Shown one piece after another: positions 55,953 through 64,000 of a stretch of 64,000 bases of DNA. The position numbers and the translations under genes were made by a program. Under the pieces are notes generated by a model. That model saw only the letters and a list, made by a program, of their open reading frames with translations, was not told where the DNA came from and did not search any database. Location: contig NC_087069.1 in the NCBI RefSeq assembly GCF_963678635.1, positions 14,730,660 to 14,794,659 of the forward strand. The letters run 5' to 3'. Each line of letters starts with the position of its first letter. The stretch's first letter is position 1. The stretch comes from Symsagittifera roscoffensis (taxonomy: Eukaryota; Xenacoelomorpha; Acoela; Convolutidae).

Positions 55953-56399
55953 TCCTTATGATACCAGTGATCAAATGATGCTGTAGATTTGCTTGATAGA
56001 TCTATACTTTTTTGATAGCCCTTTTTTGCCTTTTTGCCATCACCGCTAATGTAATTAACATAATTAGTTTTACGATTGAGGTTAAGTGTATGCTTTTAAA
56101 AGTTTTTTACCTCACTTTTCACACACTAATAACTTTACTATAGCATTCATTGACAGACTCGTCTATGAGTCTGTAAATGGTTACAATTACAATTTCGTGA
56201 ACGCGTCTCTGTATAAACATTTATGGCAACAATATTCACATTTCAGCTAATATCTACATATCTCTTTTTTATTTAAATAGCACGGTGGAGAAAGAACCAA
56301 TTCAGTTTTTTTCCTAAACCACAGTAGCTAAACAAAGCTACGTCTTAGATTATTTCAATTGAAAGTTATCTTTGAAGTTGAACTAATTGAGTTAATGTC

Positions 56400-56700
56400 C
56401 GGCGTGGCTCATTTATAGAGTAATTTCAGATAAGGTACACCGTCTGCTTGTCACGCTATCTTATTTTCGGCCGGATAGATTCGTGCAACTTCTTAGTCTA
56501 ATACCGATCTTAATCTTACACTTATATCTGCTAGTCTCAATAGATCTAGTGCATAATGGCGTTTGCGAGTTAGATATCAGGAACTGTTATGAAGGATAAC
56601 AACTGTCTTCTAAGTTATAATCATTTTGTTCTGTTGCAAATAATTGTAAGTGTTAGTTATGGATCATGGTTGGTTAGTTAGAAATATTTTATAGAGATAG
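56400..56700 (+). repeat. LTR-like dispersed repeat, copy 1
   Basis: The core (GTACACCGTCTGCTTGTCAC onward to GACTAG-like sequence at about 56560) recurs in reverse complement at 63450-63600. Weaker similarity extends to GTTATGGATCATGGTTGG near 56660. An AATAAAATA-like signal follows. It resembles a solo LTR, but termini were not defined. Confidence 0.6.
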
Positions 56701-56949
56701 CTTCATCAATAAAATAATTGGATATAAATACTAGTTTTAAACTGATTCCATAATTGAGTTATAGATATGCGTTTTAGGCTTTGTGGCCACTTAGGCAATA
56801 TGATCGAATCCTTGTTTTTTGATTTTTTTAAAATATTCTTTGGCAGTTTTTTGAAGAAAAAAAATACCAGCAAGTTTTAATAGTTTATCAACTCTCAAAA
56901 CTTATATTCAGAATTATTGACTCTGTATTTTCATTTGGAAACAAATAAG

Positions 56950-57490
56950 AACAAGACTGCTCATATCAGGGCGAAGCCCTGAATGTTCCGACTGCCTTTT
57001 AAGGTTTATGGAGCAGCAGTAATAACAATAGAAAAATGAAATGAAATAAAATAAAATGAAAACTTTTTTTTCTAAAATCTTGAAATTTTTTATGAAAATC
57101 ATCCCCCCACACGCCATATAAAGTATAAAAAGATAGATTTCGTTCCTTGTAACAAATCAATTATCGCAAATAAGCTTCGTTCAACCAATTTGGAACGATT
57201 TATAAGACGGATTAAATATCCGCTTACCCGTTAATAGCGCGAATTATATCGCGCGTTAATTGTCCCAAATTGGTCAAAATGGCAATCTTTAAACCCTCAT
57301 AACTTTACGAAAAATGATCACAGGTGAAATATCTTTTCAAATTTAAGCTCAAGACAACAATACCTTTTGAATGCTACCTTTTGAAAAAATTCCGTCAAAA
57401 TGGCTAGTTAAAAAGTCGAAATTTGTCTGAAGAAAAAAACCCACCCCGAGCACAAATATTCCGTTACTTTCGTATCGAAAAACGGAGCAA
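56950..57490 (-). mobile_element. Helentron-like element, full copy
   Basis: Runs from ACAAGACTGCTCATATCAGG through the hairpin CAGGGCGAAGCCCTG to a final CGTATCGAAAAACGGAGCAA, where the left hairpin is slightly decayed. Internal markers are all present on the minus strand. Confidence 0.8.
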
Positions 57491-58747
57491 TTAACTTAGA
57501 CATTTGAAGCTGTACGACCATTTACGCGGCTGACGAATTTTAGGTAATAGCTGAAGTGATGGCTGAATAGATGATTTGGTTGCTATAGTTGATTGCTGAA
57601 TGTTTGATACGATAAGATACCAGTTAAAAGAATCTAAAAAAAGTTATTAGATGAAGACCGGTCGTTCGATTGAAAACCATAAACAAGAACATTAAACACC
57701 TGGAAAACCAAAAACAAATCTCTCAGAGGTTTTTTGAAACAAATAAACAAAGAGACCATTCCAAAACAAAATCCATTAAGTGTGATTTGAAAAAAAAAGG
57801 ATTCAAAAAAGGCAATACAAAAATGTAATGAGTTTTGCTTAAGTTAGTACGTGCCATCATTGCTGGACTTGCATGAATAATTTTAGCAAAAAAGTTAACA
57901 AAACACACCACTCATTTACCCGGAAATGATTTTTTAGCAAAGGTATTTTGTTCAGAGGCTCAGTAAACCGGTCAAATGATAAAAAATGGGGGCCAATTCA
58001 GTTTCTGATATCAAAAGAAATCAATTTTCAGCCACACGGATTACTATTTTTCGGCCTTTTGGACAACTGCCCCTTCCTTCCTTAGCAAACTACTCATTAG
58101 CATTTAGGACAAGCTTACCTAAAATTGAGTAAATTTTGTCCCCCTCCGCTTGAGGAAAGGTTAACCCTCCTATTTTTTAGTATAAATAAATTGCCGATTT
58201 AGACACTTCTCATCGCAAATTTGAGTTTTTATTGATCAAAGTTTGTCTGTGAATTTTGGTTGTTTTCGGGGAGGAGAGTTAATAGCCGATACGAATTATG
58301 GAATAAATAATTTGCGGATAGGTCTGTACAAAGTAATGGCCGTGTTTTAGCTCAATGTGTTTTTCCCGAGCAGAAGGTTCATACCCACAACCGAACCGCT
58401 TTTTGTTTGCTGCTTTTCCGTTCGAGTTAATCAAGTAAGCCTATGTGCCATCTCTTTTGTAAAAAAAATTGTTAGCTATCAACTGTTTAAAATGACCTGA
58501 TTGAAACATGTTTGGTTCGTTCCAATTCCTTCCATGTTTTAGCGCTTCTTCCATTGCTAATTTAGCATCTTCTAAGGAAATCGTAAACACGAAATTGCAA
58601 AAAAAAGAATAATCTGAAATGAAACTTATTTTGCCTAAAAGTTTTCGAATTTACATTGACGGAGTTCAAACTAAATAATCACAAATGATTAATTTTGATA
58701 AAAGTAGTTTTAAAAAATGTTTCAAATTGCTCTCCAATACGTGCTGC
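57491..58747. other. No supported gene
   Basis: AT-rich sequence. At 58350-58430 there is a weak tRNA-like pair of A-box (TTAGCTCAATGTG) and B-box (GGTTCATACCC) motifs without foldable arms. Confidence 0.5.
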
Positions 58748-59200
58748 CGTATATGCAGGGGCGGATTTAGGGGGGGGGGGCGGGGGGGGGGGGGGGGGCG
58801 GACGCCCTTCCCCCCTCAGGGATTCGACCCCCTGCCGACTCAAAGGGTCCCCCCTTTGATACTTTTTCAGAAATCCATTTTTGGCCGACCGACCTTAAAA
58901 TTTTTCTAAGGGCGCCTAACTTTGAGGGGGAGCGCGCGCCAAAAAAAAACGCGATTTTTTTTCAACATTTTTCAAAAAGTGCCCAAAAACCGCTTTTTTG
59001 ACTGTTTTTTCAAAAATTTGCCTGCGGCGCAGAAAATATTGCCAGCAAAATAGGGGAAAAAAGAAAAAACAGTGCTTTGGGAGAGCTCGAAAAATCAATT
59101 TGGTCGACCTAAAAAAAAAAAAGTCCGTCAAAATTTTCGATTTATTTTGAAAATCCGCCCCCCCCCTCGAGAAAATCCTAGATCCGCCCCTGCGTTTATG
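58748..59200. mobile_element. hAT-type MITE, full copy
   Basis: The element is 58756-59192. It starts CAGGGGCGGATTTAGG and ends CCTAGATCCGCCCCTG. Flanking 8-base duplications match at 7 of 8 positions (CGTATATG and CGTTTATG). A long poly-G tract follows the left end. Confidence 0.9.
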
Positions 59201-59638
59201 GTCTATATATCAAGATCTTCAGTTGAAAAATGTGTGGTGATTCCCGCTTTTTGATCTATTATCGGTCATTCATTTTATTGATCCCATTGCTGAAATCAAA
59301 TAAAAAGGCACAGAAAACTTGAACAAGCACCGATTTTCAGCTCTTTTTTTATCCCCTCAGAGACTCTTTTGAAAACATACTCAATATTTTTAACTGTAGA
59401 TTTTATGAAACTTCTATAAAACTTCCTTTTGTTATTCTGAGCTTTGAGAAAAACAATAAACAAATGAACATGTACAAGATACAAACGTGCTACAACACTT
59501 TTTATATGCAAAGAAGCAAGGAACAAGGTTTCAAAATGATAGTTGCTGCTATGATAAAGCCTTTAAAATTAAAACAGATTTGCGGGCTGGTGACTCTTAG
59601 CGCCTGATGATCTGTTGACTGAGGAAAGCTCCTATACC

Positions 59639-59842
59639 TCATGTAGGATGGTGGTTGGGTAGCATGATTGGGTTTAGTTTAAATTGCTGAAGCAGGGGTT
59701 GGTACTGGGTGTAGGGAGACCACAGCAAGAACGGACTGCTCGCCGGTTGCCTTAAATGGAAAGGTGGCATACTGTTGCCCTGCGGTGGTGGCACCAATGG
59801 GGGGAACCTCCATTGATGTAAACCGTTAAAAACTGTTCGATT
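59639..59842 (-). CDS. Last exon of an unidentified gene, proline-rich C-terminus
   Basis: I do not recognise the product. The acceptor TTTTTGTCCCAACTTCCCAAG is followed by 67 codons, phase 0, and a TGA at 59641-59639. The peptide is rich in Pro, Gln, Leu and His, with WRFPPLVPPPQGNSMPPFHL and SPYTQYQPLLQQFKLN. Such sequence suggests an intrinsically disordered tail. The proposed upstream exon at 60089-60247 ends in phase 0, so the two can join. A diverged copy of this exon lies at 60540-60690. Confidence 0.5.
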   Translation of the reverse strand, partial: NRTVFNGLHQWRFPPLVPPPQGNSMPPFHLRQPASSPFLLWSPYTQYQPLLQQFKLNPIMLPNHHPT

Positions 59843-60088
59843 CTTGGGAAGTTGGGACAAAAATAAATGATAACCGAACTTCCATTTGATTTTTTGATTT
59901 TTGGAGTGAAAAAAAATGTGAATGTTAAAAATATCAATTTACAGTAGTGTGGCACCTCTTAGTGTGGTGTAGTATTTTGCGGTGACTTTCGCATTAATCG
60001 GTTCTACCACGGTGTATCGTGGGGATTTGTCTGACTTTTTCGGCTGTTGGGCTGGTATTTGGAAGCTCTATTGCGGCTCCGACATCAC

Positions 60089-60247
60089 CAGCAGCTCATC
60101 GAACGAGCCATATCTGTCAACATCATACGACACATTTTCCAGTGCGCAAAAACGCCAGTGCGAACCTTGGGGCGCTTTGCTTCGGCAAACGTAAGCATTG
60201 GAGGTCACTTGGCATTTTGCATTGCCCTCGCCCCGTCTGGATCCGCT
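60089..60247 (-). CDS. Upstream exon of the proline-rich gene
   Basis: A candidate 159-base exon, phase 0 at both ends. The acceptor is GGTGGCTTTCTAG and the donor is GTGATG after GAGCTGCTG. It encodes 53 residues including NAKCQVTSNAYVCRSKAPQG and HWRFCALENVSYDVDRYGSF. Three cysteines are spaced C-x8-C-x12-C. It is open only on this reading; competing short plus-strand frames overlap it. Function unknown. Confidence 0.4.
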
Positions 60248-60539
60248 CTAGAAAGCCACCAGACTAGTGTCATTAGTTGTCTCATAGGTAGTCGGATAGA
60301 GACTACTTCGTCAAAAAACCTTCGTCACAAAAGAAATTGCAATGAATGGTAAATGCCAAAAAGCTTTTAGCACTGTTGATCCTATGATGTTATCCTAGGA
60401 AGGGTTTTCACACGGTGCTGTTTGAAAAGCTCGGATTCGTAAGTTGGGTAGCTAGGCAACTTGCTACCCTTCAAGAATAAGGCTTCTTTGTGAAACTAAT
60501 TCTCAGTGATGGCCATTTCTGGCTAAGAGTGTACTGAGA

Positions 60540-60690
60540 ACTGAAGCAGGGGCCTGGCATTGGGTGTAGGAGGACCAAACCATGATCGGACTGTTTGCTC
60601 GTTGCTTTAATGGGAAGGCACCAATCGGGGGAAACCTCCATTGACATAAAGCGTTATCGTCACGCTACTGTTACACCTTTGGGAACTTGG
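60540..60690 (-). pseudogene. Decayed duplicate of the proline-rich last exon
   Basis: The segment shares AGCAGGGGCCTGGCATTGGG, the block CGGACTGTTTGCTCGTTGC and GGGGGAAACCTCCATTGA with 59690-59820 in the same orientation. A 27-base part with the proline run is missing, and the following frame is altered. Confidence 0.6.
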
Positions 60691-60699
60691 GACCAAAAG

Positions 60700-63240
60700 A
60701 AAAGAAAACTGACCTTACCTTTGACTTACTGATTGGTTTGTTGCTCTGAAAATAATTTGAGAGTAAAAGGTTGTTAGTATCACTTTAAAATAATATTTCT
60801 TGTGAAGAAAAAAATTAATTAACAGATAAAATTTTGACATGAGTAAACAAACATATTCTGCACTGCATTCCAAAATTTATAATTCAAAAAGCTGAACTGA
60901 CAACCATAAAGCATGCAAAATGTCTGAGGGAAACTTACCACAATTTGACGCGTGAACACTTTGACAATTTGAATCAGAGTTAGTACAACTTTAGCCTCAA
61001 AAAAGTGGGGGGCTTGGGGTAATTGGTTAGTGTATGATAAATAGAGTTAATAGGCACGTTCCGGGAAATATTTACACTGACAACCTGAGATTGTTTTCTC
61101 ATTCAAAGATTCATTCATCGGGAAATGTATGAGGTTTTGTTGAAGATTGAATTATTGAGTTGCCCGAGTAAAATAGAGTATCGAAGGGGATACCTTTTGC
61201 TATTATTGTCCTCAACTAAGATCAGCGATGTGAAGACAAAAAGTACTTATCAGACAGTGCCGGAGGAAAAACGAATTAGCTGCGCGAGAAAAATGAGCAC
61301 GAAGCAAAACTTCCGTACTATCCAAATTGATTAAAAATGAGACAAAATTGAGACACTTGAGAGGGACGGACTTTGTTATCTGAATGTAACGAAACCGGCC
61401 CTCTGAAGTTTGTGCCAATTTTCAATAATATAATCCACATAAACTTTAAAGTGTGATTGGTTTCTCTTCTTCACCCTCAAACAATTTCAAGTAGGGTTAA
61501 ATTTGAATATTGGGTTGTTGTGGTGTTTACCCGAAAACTGATAACTTTATGGCGGTGAAGAGGAAAATTGTCAGAGAAGTTGAAGTGTTATATCTCTCCT
61601 AATCACAATGTTTTGCAGATGGCTTCTACATTGTTGCATGCCGGGCCAAATTGCAAAATGATTCATCTCAAGTTCGATGGCGTGAAAGTTTTCAATCTTA
61701 GTAGCTTCTTCATTAGAAATGAAGAAATGACAATCCCAATGCTTTTAATTTTGGCCATTCTGGAAAGTTAAGATTTCCTGAAGAAAATCCTTGTAAAAAT
61801 TATTTCGATTTTAAGTTTTCATTCCCATAGCGCTGAGTTTTCAAATTGTGGAGTCTTCAGAACAAAGAAACTGACTTTGAAAAAAAGAACGACCCATTTT
61901 TTTTAGTTCTTTCTGCAATCAAAAAAACCGTTTGTTGCATGCGAAAAAAAATGGTCACTGTTTTTCAATCGCACCAGCAACCATTTTTGAGAAGAGCGAC
62001 TAGAATCAGCGGCTATTCCACGTGTGACTGTTACCACAGGACTATAAAACCGGGAGTTAGGGATTCCATTTTTGGTTATTTTGGTTAGGGATTATACATT
62101 TTTGGAGACTTGTTGACAGCACTAAAATCCGCGCTTCGAGCAGCCAGATGTTATGACCCAATTAAGTCCCTGCCAAAACACTGCATGTGATGGTCGATAC
62201 GGCATGGAGAGCAAGTATTGAGATTTTATTATCAATTATAAGGCACCAGCTATTCAGGGCTACTTTTATTTTGGTTAAATCTCTGGAAGACGTAATCTGG
62301 ATAATCTGAATGATTTTTCCTAAAAGTTTGTAAAAACTTATTTTTCGTACAATACATCGATTTTCAATTCAAGTGTTTTAGTCAGTCGAAGCACGGTTTT
62401 TTGTTCCCAAAGCAGATCGGAAACGTTTTCACAAAACAAAAACTACAACAATTCGGGCTGCTTACTACAAACAATTTGACATATCTGTGCAAAATTTAAA
62501 AACGGTTACTTACTGTTATTGCCGGAAAATAAAACGAGCATAAAGTGTGTTTCTTGTTCTGTTGTCTGTTCTTTTGCTTTACCTTCACTAATTGTATTCA
62601 TTTGACTCCTTTGCGACATCATGCACTTGATAAATCAAAATTAGTTCAAAAGCCGTTCAAAATAGTTATAACGTTTGGTTTTTCAAACACAAAAAAAAAC
62701 TACTCATTTTATATTTTATTATTTTTGTAATTTATGAGCCAATAATTTTTTACGATGTCCAACGCATAGGTTATAACTTCTAATTTTTTTGAGCGGCCGC
62801 TGTCTATTTTGTTGATAGCTAACCTTCGATATAAAAAAACGTTCACTACAAGCTGTGCACTGTTAAGCAATGCGAAAAAGCGAAAAGCATAATTCGACTA
62901 AATGTTGTTAAATTTAAATGTTATGAATTTTCTCAAAAAATCACAGGTATAAAGTTTTGTGAACAATAGTTTTTGAAAATTTCCTCAGATTAAAAAACTC
63001 TTCCTGGGTTGAACTGGTCGAATTGTGATCAGACCATTCATCCGAAAAAAAATTTGATTCGATGCCTTCGACCAAAACAATTTATGATTCGAGTCACCAG
63101 ACAGAAAAATTTTGTGATCAGACTCCAGTTCGACCAAGCATGAATTGTTCAACCGAATTTCGAATAGAAACAAAATTTTGACCAAGCTCAAGCAAAATTC
63201 GACTCAAACTAATTTGGAACCTGATCTAAACTACATTTTA
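60700..63240. other. No supported gene
   Basis: Only short open frames without splice context or motif occur on either strand. The longest (61846-62088, plus) has no recognisable domain. Confidence 0.5.
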
Positions 63241-63249
63241 TGATTGGAT

Positions 63250-63610
63250 AAATTAGATATTTTACCACTGTAAAGTATTTAATATTAACCAATCATGATC
63301 CATACAACTAACAACCCACTTATTTGTAAGTGCTGGAATTACTTGTAATTTCAGCACCAGAGAGATTTGAATTTAACTTAGAAATTAGTTGACTCTCCAA
63401 GAAGACTTCAGCAACCGCAATAAACCAGTATACCCTAGATCTATTGAGCCTAGCAGAGACTAGTTAAACAACCTGAGACTAGATAGTATAAGAGTAAGAT
63501 TAGGATTGGTATTAGACTAAGAAGTTGCACGAATCTATCCGGCCGAAAATAAGATAGCGTGACGAGCAGACGGTGTACCCTATCCGAAATTACTCTATGA
63601 GTTATACACT
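63250..63610 (-). repeat. LTR-like dispersed repeat, copy 2 (inverted)
   Basis: The reverse complement of 63450-63600 matches 56420-56560 closely (CGCTATCTTATTTTCGGCCG, GGATAGATTCGTGCAACTTC). Weaker matches continue to about 63290 (GGATCATGATTGGTT). The 126-codon minus frame that overlaps it is not supported as a gene. Confidence 0.6.
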
Positions 63611-64000
63611 TCGGTCCTAACTCATCTGGTGCGACCATAAGTCTCGAACAAGACCTTAATAGCTTAGAATTAACCAAAAATAGATTAGAATTTAGACAAA
63701 ACATTTTTAAAATGTTACACGACAATAATTTAATCGAAATGTCTCTACGACTCAATAGATCAAAGCCAATATTCCGAACGATAAGAGAACTACCCGGAAT
63801 TGCAAGAAGACCTCGAACCAGAGACGACATATGACAAAGTAGAAACCTACCATATAGTTATATGATAGTTCGGCAAAAGCCAACACAAACTTTTGTATTT
63901 AGAATACTACTAGCAATGAATTTAGATTTTCATTTGCAAACATAAAATCTTGAAGTCAATCTTCAAAATCATTTCAGGCGCTAAACCAAATTATTAATAT

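Noticed and set aside
58350..58430. tRNA-like A and B boxes
   Set aside because: Spacing is plausible, but neither the acceptor nor the anticodon stem can be formed.
59982..60352. Three overlapping plus-strand frames
   Set aside because: They overlap the better-supported minus-strand exon, lack motifs and use three different frames of the same GC-richer segment.
63450..63830. 126-codon minus-strand frame rich in Leu and Ile
   Set aside because: Most of it lies in a dispersed LTR-like repeat, and the hydrophobic runs are explained by AT-rich codons.

Overview
The window looks like animal (invertebrate metazoan) nuclear DNA. It is AT-rich, gene-poor and intron-rich, and it carries animal-type transposons: hAT, Helentron-like, BEL/Pao, copia-like and LINE. 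No species can be named from the sequence. No bacterial operons, CRISPR arrays or phage genes are visible.

The main gene is a divergent TRPM-family cation channel on the minus strand, running from about 28.4 kb down to 3.35 kb and off the left edge. Ten exons can be placed. They encode the N-terminal cysteine motif, the SLOG/MHR nucleotide-binding region, the MHR helices, the pre-S1 region and helices S1 to S4. Splice phases agree at all nine joins, giving about 973 codons. The pore (S5-S6), TRP helix and C-terminus must lie left of base 1. Introns are loaded with repeats: a 14 kb intron between the S1-S2 and S3 exons holds a 7.6 kb array of a 12-base unit (6.2-13.8 kb) plus several Helentron-like copies. 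A hAT MITE sits exactly on the 3' splice site of the fourth exon. The first intron holds decayed copies of two of the gene's own exons.

From 29 to 54 kb the window is mostly a transposon graveyard. It holds a degenerate BEL/Pao retrotransposon (30.0-34.3 kb), a rearranged 0.9-1.5 kb duplication (35.6-38.1 kb), two copies of a repeat built from CAGATCTGAAAT units, and a composite inverted-repeat element (40.7-42.2 kb) that contains a hAT insertion and an Arg-tRNA-like gene. Helentron-like copies, a copia-like relic (45.6-46.8 kb), a Pao-like fragment (51.2-51.5 kb) and a fold-back element with a perfect 40-base palindrome (51.6-52.7 kb) follow.

From 54 to 64 kb there is a LINE reverse-transcriptase relic, one gene-like terminal exon at 55.3-55.6 kb, and a two-exon proline-rich gene end at 59.6-60.2 kb with a decayed upstream duplicate. 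There are also more hAT and Helentron-like copies and an inverted LTR-like repeat pair. Apart from the channel, nothing in the window forms a recognisable pathway.
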